Assembly (NCBI GenBank): GCA_017935745.1
Contig: JAGBGX010000006.1
Location: 124,001 to 188,000, forward strand
Length of the DNA: 64,000 bases
DNA from: Treponema sp.
GTDB taxonomy: Bacteria > Spirochaetota > Spirochaetia > Treponematales > Treponemataceae
Reading direction: 5' to 3'
The position numbers were made by a program, and so were the translations under genes. The notes below the pieces were generated by a model that saw only the letters and a program-made list of their open reading frames with translations, made no database searches and was not told the origin of the DNA. Below are positions 50,766-59,863 of this stretch, piece by piece. Within the stretch, counting starts at the first letter, position 1; each line of letters opens with the position of its first letter.

Positions 50766-51770
50766 ATGGAAGAAAATGCATACGATTTGTGCGTCCAGTG
50801 CCCGAGAAACTGCAAGGCGCGCAGGACAGAAGGACAGACCGGATTTTGCGGCGAAACAGAGCAGCTCAGGCTTGCAGCAGCATGCCTTCACTTCGGAGAA
50901 GAGCCGCCGCTTACAGTGTTTGGCGGAAGCGGAACGCTTTTTTTTACCGGCTGCACGCTGCGGTGCGCCTTCTGCCAGAACTACCAGATAAGCCGGCAGG
51001 GAATGGGAGCTGAAATCAGCACGGATGAATTCGCCCGGATCTGCATAAAGCTTCAGTCGCTCGGCGCAGAGAACATAAACCTTGTCACCGCAAGCCATCA
51101 CATACCGAAAACCGCAGAATATCTGAAGCATGCAAGGAAACAGGGGCTGAGCATTCCCGTTGCATGGAATTCAAGCGGATATGAGTCCGTGGAGTCACTT
51201 ATGCTTTTAAAGGATCTGGTTGACATCTGGCTTCCTGACTTTAAAACGCTGAACCCTGCTCTGAGCCGGGAGCTTTTTCAGGCTGAATCGTACCCTTCCG
51301 CTGCAAAAAAGGCCGTCAGCTGGATGCTCGCCCAGTCCCCGCTGGAGCTTGCCAGCATCACAAAAAACGGAATCACAAAGGAAAAGATGATCCGTGGCGT
51401 CATTGTCCGCCATCTCGTTCTTCCCGGAAGAATTGATGATTCCATTGCCGTGCTTGACTGGCTGAAACAGAATGCGGACGGAAAAGGCTTTGTCTCGCTG
51501 ATGTCACAGTACACGCCGGTTCCGTTCAGCGGAACAGAGGAAGAAAAAGCATGGGCAGGCAAGTCTCTTTCTTCATTTCAGAACCGCCTCATCAGCGCAG
51601 AGGAAGACGAAACATTGCGTGACCTTATCGAGGCATACGGCTTTGAAACGCTCTTTTATCAGGATGTAAGCGATGACACAAGCTGGCTTCCAGACTTTTG
51701 CAAAACGCAGCCGTTCAGCAGCAGCCTCTCCGTTCCCGTATGGCACTGGAAAAGCGGATTTTGCGCCTAA
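50766..51770 (+). CDS. Radical SAM protein, PflA/PflX-like
   Basis: 334 residues. The radical SAM cluster motif is C63-x3-C67-x2-C70 in T-G-C-T-L-R-C-A-F-C-Q-N-Y. An N-terminal segment has four more cysteines (C9, C12, C16, C28) in C-V-Q-C-P-R-N-C and G-F-C-G, a pattern of the PflX-type subgroup related to glycyl-radical activases. The barrel continues with N-L-V-T-A-S-H and V-R-H-L-V-L-P-G. No glycyl-radical enzyme is adjacent, so the partner is unknown. The start ATG lies 9 bases past the preceding stop, which explains the weak site. Confidence 0.85.
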   Translation: MEENAYDLCVQCPRNCKARRTEGQTGFCGETEQLRLAAACLHFGEEPPLTVFGGSGTLFFTGCTLRCAFCQNYQISRQGMGAEISTDEFARICIKLQSLGAENINLVTASHHIPKTAEYLKHARKQGLSIPVAWNSSGYESVESLMLLKDLVDIWLPDFKTLNPALSRELFQAESYPSAAKKAVSWMLAQSPLELASITKNGITKEKMIRGVIVRHLVLPGRIDDSIAVLDWLKQNADGKGFVSLMSQYTPVPFSGTEEEKAWAGKSLSSFQNRLISAEEDETLRDLIEAYGFETLFYQDVSDDTSWLPDFCKTQPFSSSLSVPVWHWKSGFCA

Positions 51771-51787
51771 ACGGGAGGCTTTTGTCA

Positions 51788-51816
51788 TTGCCATAAAAAC
51801 AGTTTATATGTATATT
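51788..51816 (+). promoter_or_regulatory. ftsH promoter
   Basis: TTGCCA (51788-51793), spacer 17, TATATT (51811-51816). The leader runs about 75 bases to the ATG at 51897 and contains GAGG. Confidence 0.6.
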
Positions 51817-51896
51817 TAGGGTATCCCGAAAATTTATTTTCACAAATGTTTCCGGGAATCACGTATATTTGCAGAAAGGAATTTCTTGAGGTACCA

Positions 51897-53960
51897 ATGA
51901 GCGACAAAAAAGACAATGATGAAAAAAAGAATGAAAATGATCCGTATGATTTTTTCAAGCTTTCAATAGACAATGAATCCGGCGGCAAAAAACCGCAGAA
52001 CCAGCGGCCGCAGAAAGGCCCTCCGTTCTGGAGCATCCTGCTGATTCTTGCGGGAATTCTTATCGTTGTCAACATGCTCTTTTCCTCAAAGCCCGAGGAC
52101 TTGATTGACTTTTCCGAATTCAAAAGCCTCATCGAGCAGGGCGAAATTGTCCGCGTAGAGCTTGGCGAAACATATTTTACCGGGTACACAGCGCCTTCCG
52201 CAGGAGAATCCCGGCTTCCGCGCGGATTCGGCTTTATGAGGCCGGCTGTCAACTCAGGAAGCGACGGCGTGTACAGGACAAGCGGAATTCTCATGGAAAA
52301 TTTCATTCAGCTGCTTGACCAGAAAGGAGTTGAATACAAATTCATAACGCGGCAGAACAATTACTTCATTCAGCTTCTCCTGAATCTCATCATTCCGTTC
52401 GGATTTATTTTCCTCATGTATTTCTTTATCTTCCGAAAAATGGGCGGCGGAATCGGAGGAATGGGCTCAATCTTAGGAGGCGGCGGAAGGTCAAAGGCAG
52501 TCGACGAAGGAAAAGTAAAGACACGGTTTGCTGATGTCGCGGGAGTCGATGAAGCCAAGGAAGAGCTTATGGAGCTTGTTGACTTTCTAAAGCAGCCGAA
52601 AAAATACACCGACATCGGCGGAAAAATTCCCAAAGGCGCGCTGCTTGTAGGACCTCCGGGAACAGGAAAAACGCTGCTCGCCCGCGCTGTCGCAGGAGAA
52701 GCCGGCGTTCCGTTCTTTAGAATCAGCGGCTCTGACTTTGTGGAAATGTTTGTCGGAGTCGGAGCCAGCCGGGTGCGCGACCTGTTCCGCAACGCCCGCG
52801 AAAAAGCGCCGTGCATTATTTTCATAGACGAGCTTGATGCAATCGGAAAAAGCCGCGTAAACAATCTCGGCGGAAATGACGAGCGCGAGCAGACGCTGAA
52901 TCAGCTTCTTGTTGAAATGGACGGCTTTGACAACGAAAAAGGGCTTATCATACTTGCCGCAACAAACCGCCCCGACATTCTCGACCCTGCGCTTCTGCGC
53001 CCCGGACGGTTCGACCGCCAGATTGCCGTGGACAAGCCGGATGTAAAGGGCCGCGAAGAAATTCTCCGTCTTCATGCAAAGAATGTCAAGGTAGATTCCA
53101 GCGTGGACTTTGACGCGCTCGCCCATGCAACAAGCGGATTCGCCGGAGCTGATCTTGCAAACATTGTCAATGAAGCTGCGCTTCTTGCAGTGCGCAACGG
53201 ACGGAAAGTCGTTCTTATGGAAGATTTTGACGAGGCGATTGAAAAAACACTTGTCGGACTCAAGAAAAAATCCCGCGTTGTAAAGGAAACTGAACGCAAG
53301 ATTGTCGCATATCATGAGACAGGACACGCCCTTGTTGCCGCATTCACTCCAGGCAGCGATCCTGTGCACAAGATTACAATCATCCCGCGCGGAATGGGCG
53401 CTCTTGGCTACACCTTGCAGCGTTCCGAAGACGAGCAGTTCCTGTACAGCCGGAAAGAGCTTCTCGGCCAGATTGATGTGCTGCTCGGAGGACGCGCAGC
53501 GGAGCAGATTGCATTCGGCGAAATCAGCACAGGCGCTTCAAATGATATCAGCAGAGCCACAGACATTGTAAAGCGCATGATTACAGACTACGGAATGAGC
53601 GAGAAATTCAGCAATGTCACTCTTGGAAAAAGCGGACGCGGATACGGCGGCGCTCAGGAGCCGGAGCTTGTGCGTGAATTCTCTGAAGAAACGCAGAGAT
53701 ACATAGACGAAGAGATTGCAAAAATTATAAATGAACGGTATCAGGCTGTCATAAAGACGCTGAAAAAGCACAGCACGCTCCTTGAATACATTGCCAAGCG
53801 GCTTCTGGAAAAGGAAACAATGGAAGGAAAGGAATTTCAGGAAATTGTTCAGGCAGAAAACCATTGCAGCGAGCTTGAGGCGGACGCTTCCCAGAAAACA
53901 GAGGAAACTGAAACACCAAAAAAAACAAGAAAACCCCGGACAAAAAAGACCGGGGCATAG
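51897..53960 (+). CDS. ftsH: ATP-dependent zinc metalloprotease FtsH
   Basis: Membrane AAA+ protease for quality control of membrane and regulatory proteins. 687 residues from the ATG at 51897 (GAGG upstream; the ATG at 51846 has none). Two membrane helices (about 43-62 and 160-180) flank the periplasmic domain. AAA module: Walker A G-P-P-G-T-G-K-T at about 251-258, Walker B I-F-I-D-E-L-D, and the SRH R-P-G-R-F-D. Protease zinc motif H-E-T-G-H at about 473. The N terminus is unusually long, acidic and lysine-rich before the first helix. The C terminus ends in a basic [10 protein letters not shown] stretch. Confidence 0.95.
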   Translation: MSDKKDNDEKKNENDPYDFFKLSIDNESGGKKPQNQRPQKGPPFWSILLILAGILIVVNMLFSSKPEDLIDFSEFKSLIEQGEIVRVELGETYFTGYTAPSAGESRLPRGFGFMRPAVNSGSDGVYRTSGILMENFIQLLDQKGVEYKFITRQNNYFIQLLLNLIIPFGFIFLMYFFIFRKMGGGIGGMGSILGGGGRSKAVDEGKVKTRFADVAGVDEAKEELMELVDFLKQPKKYTDIGGKIPKGALLVGPPGTGKTLLARAVAGEAGVPFFRISGSDFVEMFVGVGASRVRDLFRNAREKAPCIIFIDELDAIGKSRVNNLGGNDEREQTLNQLLVEMDGFDNEKGLIILAATNRPDILDPALLRPGRFDRQIAVDKPDVKGREEILRLHAKNVKVDSSVDFDALAHATSGFAGADLANIVNEAALLAVRNGRKVVLMEDFDEAIEKTLVGLKKKSRVVKETERKIVAYHETGHALVAAFTPGSDPVHKITIIPRGMGALGYTLQRSEDEQFLYSRKELLGQIDVLLGGRAAEQIAFGEISTGASNDISRATDIVKRMITDYGMSEKFSNVTLGKSGRGYGGAQEPELVREFSEETQRYIDEEIAKIINERYQAVIKTLKKHSTLLEYIAKRLLEKETMEGKEFQEIVQAENHCSELEADASQKTEETETPKKTRKPRTKKTGA

Positions 53961-53971
53961 CAGTTATTCTG

Positions 53972-54010
53972 AAAAAACGGCTGGACACCTGATGCCCGGC
54001 CGTTTTTTTT
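53972..54010. terminator. Bidirectional terminator between ftsH and the MBL gene
   Basis: AAAAACGGCTGG pairs with CCGGCCGTTTTT (one U-G), loop ACACCTGATG, T8 on plus and A6 (T6 on minus) on the other side. It serves both convergent genes. Confidence 0.85.
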
Positions 54011-54024
54011 CACTGCAAAAAAAG

Positions 54025-54705
54025 CTACAGGTTTTCACGGAGCTCAAAGCCGTACCGCTCATGCCCGGGAAAAACGAGTGTATTCCCCGGAATCACTGAA
54101 TAAATCCGGCTCAGGCTCTTTTTCATTTCTGATTCGCTTCCTCCATGAAAATCAGTTCTTCCCCATGAATGAAAGAAAACAGTGTCTCCGCTTATAAGCA
54201 GTTTTTCAGCCTCATTGTACAGACAGCACGAGCCTTCTGTATGCCCCGGCGTATGAAGAACGCTCCATTTTTCAAGCCCCGGAACAGAAAGATACGAAGA
54301 CAGCTGCTTTCCGTCCTCAAGGAAAAAGTCAGGCCCGGGAAGCTGAGAAACAGACGGCAGAAAATCAAGGAAGCACGCCTGCCGCAGGGAACGCTCCTGA
54401 GCCGCGGCACAGTCCTTTCCGATAAGCGGCGCATCCTTTTCATGAATAAGAACTGCCGCCTGCGGAAAATTCTGCTTTACGGCGGAAAGACCTGCCACGT
54501 GATCAAAATGCCCGTGCGTCAAAACAACAGCGCACGGGACAAGAGCATTCGCAGCAAGAAATTCAGGCAGCACTTTTTCGTCCTGGCTGAAACTGCATCC
54601 TGCCGGATCTACAATAAGCACTTTTGAGCCGGACAGAGGAACAATGCATGTGTTCACTCCGAGCGGCCCTGTCCTGAGCACAGAAACTGCACCGGCCATT
54701 TTCAA
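54025..54705 (-). CDS. MBL-fold metallo-hydrolase (glyoxalase II-like)
   Basis: 226 residues of the metallo-beta-lactamase fold: T-H-G-H-F-D-H (zinc motif H-x-H-x-D-H), H-T-P-G-H-T-E-G-S, G-D-T-V-F and a final F-P-G-H-E-R. It may hydrolyse a thioester or related substrate, which cannot be assigned. The start is probably TTG at 54705, overlapping the stop of the upstream gene (TTGA) and 7 bases after GGAG; the ATG at 54699 is the alternative. Confidence 0.85.
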   Translation of the reverse strand: MKMAGAVSVLRTGPLGVNTCIVPLSGSKVLIVDPAGCSFSQDEKVLPEFLAANALVPCAVVLTHGHFDHVAGLSAVKQNFPQAAVLIHEKDAPLIGKDCAAAQERSLRQACFLDFLPSVSQLPGPDFFLEDGKQLSSYLSVPGLEKWSVLHTPGHTEGSCCLYNEAEKLLISGDTVFFHSWGRTDFHGGSESEMKKSLSRIYSVIPGNTLVFPGHERYGFELRENL

Positions 54706-55574
54706 TATGCAGCTCCGTCACCAAAATGCGACTTTACCTGCCCGTCATCAGTTGTCTCCGAAAAAGGCTTGTCTTCCGCAGGAGAGCTGTCCATGGAAGC
54801 CGCAAATGCGCTCTGTTCCGCGGCAATCTTTGCTTCTTCTGCATTCTCCAAAGTTTCAGCATGGGCATCGTTTGTCACATGAGCCGGAATTGCATCATCT
54901 GCTGCCGCAGCTGGCTGTCCGGCGCTGTCTGCCGCATACGGCTGCTCCTGTCCAAGCTCTTCCTCGTCCTTTTTGCGTGAATAGCTTACACTGAGCTTTC
55001 TGCCGCGGTATTCATATCCGTCAAGCGCTTTTATAGCCTTGCCGCAGTCTTCTGAAAAAAGCTGGATAAATGAATAGTTTGAAAGCACCCTGATTTCACC
55101 AATGCGCGAACGGTCGAATCCTGCCACACTCACAAGCAGCCCTACCAGGTCACGCGGAAAAACGCCGCGGCTTCTTCCGACACTGATAAAAATCGTATTT
55201 GCCACAGACGGATCAATCGTTACGCGGGGCATCCGTTCCTGGCGTTCCTTGCGCTCTTCCTGATGCTTTTCTGCCTGGCGCGAATCATTTCTGCTGTAAC
55301 GTTCTGTCCTTTCTGAACGGCTGAACCGGTCGCTCTTTTCAGTGCGGCTGAAGCGGTTGCTTTTAAATCCGTGGTTTGCATTTTTAATAAGCAATGCGGC
55401 CACATAGCTTCTCCGCGAAAAAGGAACATGCTTCTTAAACAGCTTTTTAATCTGCTTCAGAGCTTCAATTTCTGCATTGCTTGCACTTTCAACACGTGCG
55501 GCTGCGTCTGTCAAAAAAGATACAATCTGATCTTCATGTAAAACAAATTCTTCACGGCTATTGCCATACGACAT
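54702..55574 (-). CDS. Orphan DbpA-type RNA-binding domain protein
   Basis: 290 residues from the ATG at 55574 (AAGGAG eight bases upstream). Residues 1-75 are helical (Y-V-A-A-L-L-I-K). Then comes a polar, basic linker with repeated R-F-S-R-x-E and R-Y-S-R units (about 75-115). The DbpA RNA-binding domain follows at about 118-200 (F-I-S-V-G-R-S-R-G-V-F-P-R-D-L-V-G-L, I-G-E-I-R-V, Y-E-Y-R-G-R-K-L). The C-terminal 85 residues are acidic and Ala-rich. In DEAD-box helicases this domain recognises rRNA, but no helicase core is present. It is coupled to the MBL gene by a 4-base overlap. Confidence 0.75.
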   Translation of the reverse strand: MSYGNSREEFVLHEDQIVSFLTDAAARVESASNAEIEALKQIKKLFKKHVPFSRRSYVAALLIKNANHGFKSNRFSRTEKSDRFSRSERTERYSRNDSRQAEKHQEERKERQERMPRVTIDPSVANTIFISVGRSRGVFPRDLVGLLVSVAGFDRSRIGEIRVLSNYSFIQLFSEDCGKAIKALDGYEYRGRKLSVSYSRKKDEEELGQEQPYAADSAGQPAAAADDAIPAHVTNDAHAETLENAEEAKIAAEQSAFAASMDSSPAEDKPFSETTDDGQVKSHFGDGAAY

Positions 55575-55632
55575 AATCAATACTCCTTAAAAGCTGAACG
55601 CGCCTGTTTCTGCGGCTTCGTTCCAGCTTCTT

Positions 55633-56559
55633 TTAAAATAAATTTGCAACATACCCGGAGCCTATTCTTTTAAAAGAAAACTGAGCTAACAGCGACTCCA
55701 TTGACTCCGGTATAACTGCACCTGCAATCAAAACCTGCTGAATTCCGCTTTCTGCCAGTGAAACCAGGCATTTATGCAGCAGCTCTCTTCCAATGCCTAA
55801 TCCGCGGAAATTCTGAACGACATAAAAATCGGTTGCCAAAACCGTTTTTTTTGCCGAGGACGGACAGAAAGAAACCAAGAAGCAGCCGAGAAACTCATCC
55901 GAGTGCGAATAGCAAACAAATCCATACTTATTCGCACTGCCGGAAAAGCCGGACTGACGCCGCCATAGCTCAGCTACAGAAGCCCCAAGCTCGCCTTCAA
56001 GCTGGCTTTCATATTCTTCTGTCATTGCTTCAACTGCGCGGTCAACGCATTCCTTGTCCCTGACAGAATCGTATTTTACGAATTCAAAATCATCCTGAAC
56101 AAGATATTCCGTTTCGCTAGAGGAATCATCTTCTTCAAGCGCTTCCAAACCCCATGACTCGCGCAGTCTGCTGTACCATTCAGTGACTTTGGAAAGCATA
56201 ACTTTGTTCTTGTATGCAAACCATCTTTTTTCAACCTCAGGATACGCTTTCACTATACTTTTAAAATTCCTAAAAACCCCCCTTCTGCTTTGCAAGCACC
56301 GTTTGAGTTCGCTGCGGGCAAACGGCGAGCGGCAGCTTTCCGCAAACTGCTCCATCAGGGAAAAGCCGTCATCACTCGTCCAAGCCGGAAGCGAATACCG
56401 TTTTTCTTCATCGGCCGCCACTTCCCCTTGAATGCCGTCCCCTGAAAAACAGGCCTTTACAACCGCTTTTTTTTCCGCATCCAGAACGCTTTGCGAATTC
56501 TGGTCTTCCATTGCGAAAAGAATATCGTTTTTCAGGGAATCAGTCAGTTCAAATGTCAT
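55633..56559 (-). CDS. GNAT family N-acetyltransferase
   Basis: 308 residues. The C-terminal 120 residues form a GNAT fold with D-F-Y-V-V-Q-N-F-R-G-L-G-I-G-R-E-L-L, the acetyl-CoA pyrophosphate loop R-G-L-G-I-G. The N-terminal 180 residues are acidic-helical and do not match a known domain; they may contact the substrate. Substrate unknown. It stands 15 bases upstream of... the clpP stop, i.e. it is transcribed after clpP on the minus strand. No strong ribosome binding site is seen, so it may depend on readthrough from clpP. Confidence 0.78.
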   Translation of the reverse strand: MTFELTDSLKNDILFAMEDQNSQSVLDAEKKAVVKACFSGDGIQGEVAADEEKRYSLPAWTSDDGFSLMEQFAESCRSPFARSELKRCLQSRRGVFRNFKSIVKAYPEVEKRWFAYKNKVMLSKVTEWYSRLRESWGLEALEEDDSSSETEYLVQDDFEFVKYDSVRDKECVDRAVEAMTEEYESQLEGELGASVAELWRRQSGFSGSANKYGFVCYSHSDEFLGCFLVSFCPSSAKKTVLATDFYVVQNFRGLGIGRELLHKCLVSLAESGIQQVLIAGAVIPESMESLLAQFSFKRIGSGYVANLF

Positions 56560-56574
56560 GCAGGCCGGATAAAG

Positions 56575-57189
56575 CTACTGTAATTCCGAGCGCGTTTCTA
56601 TAACCTTGCTGATCAGTCCGTATTCCACGGATTCTTCCGCAGTAAGCCAATAGTCGCGGTCTGTATCCCTTGAAACCTTTTCAAGCGGAGTTCCTGTCTG
56701 CCGGGCAATGATTTCATTGATTTTTGCACGCGTCTTTGCAAGCTCTGCCGCGTGAATTTCAATATCAGTCGCAACACCTTTCATTCCGCTGGAAGGCTGA
56801 TGAATCAGATAGCTCGAATTCGGAAGCCCGAGCCTGCGCTCCTTCGGCACAGAAAGCAGAATCAATGCCGCGGCACTGGCAATAAGCCCCATTCCCACAA
56901 TATAGACAGGCGCGCTTATAAAGCGGATCGTGTCAAAGATTGCAAAGCCGGCATACACATCGCCGCCCGGGCTGTCAATAAAAAGATAAACCGGCTCGCT
57001 GCTGTCAGCCTCCAGAATCAAAAGCTGCCGCACGGTTTTTTCAGCAAGCTCCTCGCAGATTTCTCCGCTCAAAAGGATCTGCCTTGTCTTTAAAAATTTT
57101 TCAGCAAGCGGATCGCCCGCCGCACTTTCGGCCTTTTTTTCCTCTTTTTTTTCTTCTTCCAAAACAACATTGTCCAAAACTGTATTCAT
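56575..57189 (-). CDS. clpP: ATP-dependent Clp protease proteolytic subunit (ClpP)
   Basis: Serine protease of the Clp system, 204 residues. Catalytic Ser is in G-L-I-A-S-A-A-A-L (canonical G-x-A-S-M-G altered), His in Y-L-I-H-Q-P-S-S-G and Asp in D-R-D-Y-W-L-T-A. The S-A-A-A variant instead of S-M-G, and an acidic, lysine-rich N terminus of 25 residues before the axial loop, suggest a second, ClpP2-like isoform. No clpX or lon is adjacent. GGAG precedes the ATG. Confidence 0.88.
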   Translation of the reverse strand: MNTVLDNVVLEEEKKEEKKAESAAGDPLAEKFLKTRQILLSGEICEELAEKTVRQLLILEADSSEPVYLFIDSPGGDVYAGFAIFDTIRFISAPVYIVGMGLIASAAALILLSVPKERRLGLPNSSYLIHQPSSGMKGVATDIEIHAAELAKTRAKINEIIARQTGTPLEKVSRDTDRDYWLTAEESVEYGLISKVIETRSELQ

Positions 57190-57254
57190 TGCAACTCCAA
57201 ACTGACGGGCTTTTTTCCAAGTCCGCTATGACAGTAAAACTTTCTTTTAATATA

Positions 57255-58088
57255 CTAAAAATCAGCCTTGTTTTCAATATTCTTTGCTTCGTTCCAGAAA
57301 GCAAGCATGGCTTTATCATTTTCACATTTCATTTCAAGGCCGCTTTCCTTCATGCTTTTTTCCACTGACAAAAAGCGCTTTTTGAATTTCTGCACGGCAT
57401 TTTCCAGTGCAATGCACGGATTAACGCCAAGCTTGCGGCTCAAGTTAACTGACGCAAGCAAAAAGTCTCCGACTTCCTCTTCAAGGCTGTCACAGTCAGC
57501 CTCTTGCATTTCGCGCAGCTCCTCCAGCACTTTTTCCCGGGCCTGGCCAGCGGACCGCCAGTCAAATCCGGCCTCCGCCGCTTTCTTCAGCATCTTATAC
57601 GCCTTTAAAAGCGGCGGAAATTCCTTTGGAACGGAAGCAAGCGCGCTGTCTGCCGTCCTGCCTTCAAGATGCTCCTTTATCTGTTCCCACTGATTTTTTT
57701 CTTCCGAAACAGTGCCTATGCTCCGCTCCGTTTCTGCACCGGCAAACACATGGGGATGCCGCCGCACAAGCTTAGCGCACACTTCGTTCAGGCTCCGGGA
57801 CACATCGAATTCATTCTGCTCTTCATAGCAGCGCGCAATCAGAACCAGATTAAAAAACACATCGCCAAGCTCTTCCTGCACATGAGCGGAATTATGTTCA
57901 CAGATTGCATCGACAGCTTCAAACGTCTCTTCAATCAGCGTTTCCCGGAGCGTCTGCGGAGTCTGCGCCCTGTCCCACGGACATCCGCCGGGAGAACGCA
58001 GCAGCGCCGCAAGCTCGCAGAGCCGGTTGAATGCCGCAGCAGACGGTGAAAGCTCCGCAATTTTTTTTGTCAGCTCTGATTCTTCCAT
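57255..58088 (-). CDS. mazG: Nucleoside triphosphate pyrophosphohydrolase MazG
   Basis: 277 residues with two MazG-type units. The first has the strong motif C-P-W-D-x-x-Q-T, E-E-T-F-E-A-V-D-A and E-E-L-G-D-V-F-F-N. The second (about 175-250) repeats the E-E-V-G-D pattern. It hydrolyses non-canonical or excess NTPs. AGGGCAGG precedes the ATG; it follows pth by 7 bases and is probably cotranscribed from the pth promoter. Confidence 0.9.
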   Translation of the reverse strand: MEESELTKKIAELSPSAAAFNRLCELAALLRSPGGCPWDRAQTPQTLRETLIEETFEAVDAICEHNSAHVQEELGDVFFNLVLIARCYEEQNEFDVSRSLNEVCAKLVRRHPHVFAGAETERSIGTVSEEKNQWEQIKEHLEGRTADSALASVPKEFPPLLKAYKMLKKAAEAGFDWRSAGQAREKVLEELREMQEADCDSLEEEVGDFLLASVNLSRKLGVNPCIALENAVQKFKKRFLSVEKSMKESGLEMKCENDKAMLAFWNEAKNIENKADF

Positions 58089-58095
58089 CCTGCCC

Positions 58096-58758
58096 TCACT
58101 TTGCCTCAGGAACCACTTTTTTCTTTCCCCATTCGGGAATCAAAACAGCAGGATCCCTTGAAACAAGCATTTTTGCAAGCAGCAGCTCAGCCTGAGGAAA
58201 AACCTGGGAAAGCAGTATGCGCTCATCCTCTGTAAATTCGCCAAGCACAAATCCGGCCACATCTCCGTGCGCAGGCTTTCCAATTCCGAGCCTGAGCCGC
58301 CAGAAATCCGCAGTTCCCAGAATTTCCTTTGCAGAGCGAAGCCCGTTATGGCCGCCAAGTCCGCCGGACCATTTTGCGCTCACCGTTCCCAGCGGAAGCT
58401 CAATTTCATCATGCACCACAAGAATACGGCTGGATGGAATTTTAAAGAATCTGGCAGCTTCTCCAACCGCCTGTCCGCTCAGATTCATGTATGTCAGAGG
58501 CTTCAGGAAGTGCAGCTTTTCAGGATGATCTGAAGGAACCGGAACAGTTCCGTCAGGACGCGTTTTCAGCAGGCCGGAATCCTTCAGCCAGCCGAGCATG
58601 CTGTCATAGCCTGCGCACGCATACTCAGCCTTGAATTTCTGCTGCCACAAAAGATGCGGAGCAAAAGCGAGCGAATCCTCAAAGAGCCATGCGGCGTTGT
58701 GCCTCGTTCCGCTGTATTCCCTTCCAAAGTTTCCTAAAAACGCAACAAGTTCAATCAT
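58096..58758 (-). CDS. pth: Peptidyl-tRNA hydrolase
   Basis: Frees peptides from prematurely dropped peptidyl-tRNA. 220 residues. Substrate-binding N-F-G-R-E-Y-S-G-T-R-H-N with the catalytic His, then V-V-H-D-E-I-E-L-P-L-G and G-G-L-G-G-H-N-G-L. It has an insertion of about 30 residues before the T-Y-M-N-L-S-G-Q-A-V motif. TTGAGA-N18-TATAAT ends 7 bases before the ATG; a GGGG run in those 7 bases is too near the ATG to work as a ribosome binding site. Confidence 0.92.
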   Translation of the reverse strand: MIELVAFLGNFGREYSGTRHNAAWLFEDSLAFAPHLLWQQKFKAEYACAGYDSMLGWLKDSGLLKTRPDGTVPVPSDHPEKLHFLKPLTYMNLSGQAVGEAARFFKIPSSRILVVHDEIELPLGTVSAKWSGGLGGHNGLRSAKEILGTADFWRLRLGIGKPAHGDVAGFVLGEFTEDERILLSQVFPQAELLLAKMLVSRDPAVLIPEWGKKKVVPEAK

Positions 58759-58765
58759 GCCCCTA

Positions 58766-58795
58766 ATTATAGCAGATTTTCCCTTTCTTTCTCAA
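58766..58795 (-). promoter_or_regulatory. pth promoter (leaderless arrangement)
   Basis: Minus strand TTGAGA (58790-58795), spacer 18, TATAAT (58766-58771), 7 bases before the ATG. Confidence 0.6.
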
Positions 58796-58831
58796 TCCGT
58801 TTCCGTTCAGGCAGGGACTCCAGCATTTCCA

Positions 58832-58882
58832 ATGAACGAATCTCGCCGCAAGCACCAGGGAATGCCTCTCCGCGCGAATAAA
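58832..58882. repeat. Intergenic repeat element, copy 4 of 5
   Basis: ATGAACGAA, imperfect dyad (TCGCCGC, CACCAGGG), CCTCTCCGCGCGAATAAAA. Its right end merges with the T-run of the terminator at 58879-58909. Confidence 0.55.
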
Positions 58883-58909
58883 AAAACCGGGCTTTCTGAA
58901 AAAGCCCGG
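58879..58909 (-). terminator. Terminator of the sugar-transport operon
   Basis: Minus strand stem CCGGGCTTT/AAAGCCCGG (58887-58895, 58901-58909) followed by T8 (58879-58886), about 30 bases after the permease stop. Confidence 0.85.
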
Positions 58910-58940
58910 CCATGCAGGAAACTGTTTTTTGCAGGAACCG

Positions 58941-59852
58941 CTATTCCTTTACGCCGCCAGCAGTTACACCGCCGATAATATAGCGAGAAAGGAAGAAGTA
59001 AATTACAATCAGCGGAAGAATTGCCGCAGTCATAAGCGTGTAGTTAACGCCCAGATCGAACATCATGTAGTCCGCGCTGCGCGCATTCGCAATGACAATC
59101 GGAACTGTCCACAGCTTTTTGTCGCTGATGACAAGCGCCGGGATAAAGTAATTGTTCCACGATGTGACGAACGAAAAGATTGCCTGAACAGCAAACGCGG
59201 GCTTCATCATCGGAACGACAATCGCATTGAACGTATAAAATTCATTGCTTCCGTCCACACGGGCCGCTTCCACAATTGAATACGGCAGCGTTGCTTCCAT
59301 TGACTGGTACATATAGAAGAACACGACAGGCGCGGCAATTGAAGGAACAATCAGCGGAATATAGCTGTTGATAATTCCCATGTCTGTAATGAGCTTCAAG
59401 AAACCGAGCGTGGAAACCTGTGTCGGAACCATCATGACAGCCATAATAAACTTGAACGCAGTTTTCTTTCCCTTGAAATTGTACATATAAATTCCATAGG
59501 AAGTCATGGCTGAAAAATAAGTAGTGACCGCAGCCGTAAGACAGGCAATAAAAAGGCTGTTTCCCAGTCCGCGGAAAATCGGATAGCTTGTTCCGTAGAC
59601 TTTGCGCTCAACCTGCTGTCCCCCTACAATGTCAAACCACCTCTCCGGCTTGATAAACTGCTTGATATGCAGCCACAGCTGTGTTCCCGGAATGATAGAG
59701 AATCCTGACTGAATCTGCGGATGGCTTCTCGTAGAGTTGATGACCATGATGTAAAACGGGAACAGTGACAAAATCGCCAGAATAACTAAAACAACATAGC
59801 AGACAGTTCTACGGGCATGAAGCATTTTCCCTTGGCTCTGAAATTTTTCCAT
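58941..59852 (-). CDS. Carbohydrate ABC transporter permease (MalG-like)
   Basis: 303 residues, about six membrane helices, first at 20-40. The EAA loop is E-A-A-R-V-D-G-S-N-E followed by I-V-V-P-M-M-K-P, characteristic of the CUT1 sugar family. It pairs with the MalF-like permease 11 bases upstream to form the membrane channel. The transporter's ATPase is not encoded nearby, so a shared MsiK/MalK-type ATPase is expected elsewhere. Confidence 0.88.
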   Translation of the reverse strand: MEKFQSQGKMLHARRTVCYVVLVILAILSLFPFYIMVINSTRSHPQIQSGFSIIPGTQLWLHIKQFIKPERWFDIVGGQQVERKVYGTSYPIFRGLGNSLFIACLTAAVTTYFSAMTSYGIYMYNFKGKKTAFKFIMAVMMVPTQVSTLGFLKLITDMGIINSYIPLIVPSIAAPVVFFYMYQSMEATLPYSIVEAARVDGSNEFYTFNAIVVPMMKPAFAVQAIFSFVTSWNNYFIPALVISDKKLWTVPIVIANARSADYMMFDLGVNYTLMTAAILPLIVIYFFLSRYIIGGVTAGGVKE

Positions 59853-59863
59853 AAAAGTATCTC

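Noticed and set aside
56277-56282. C6 run inside the GNAT gene as a further contingency tract
   Set aside because: Six bases is common by chance and the frame is intact.
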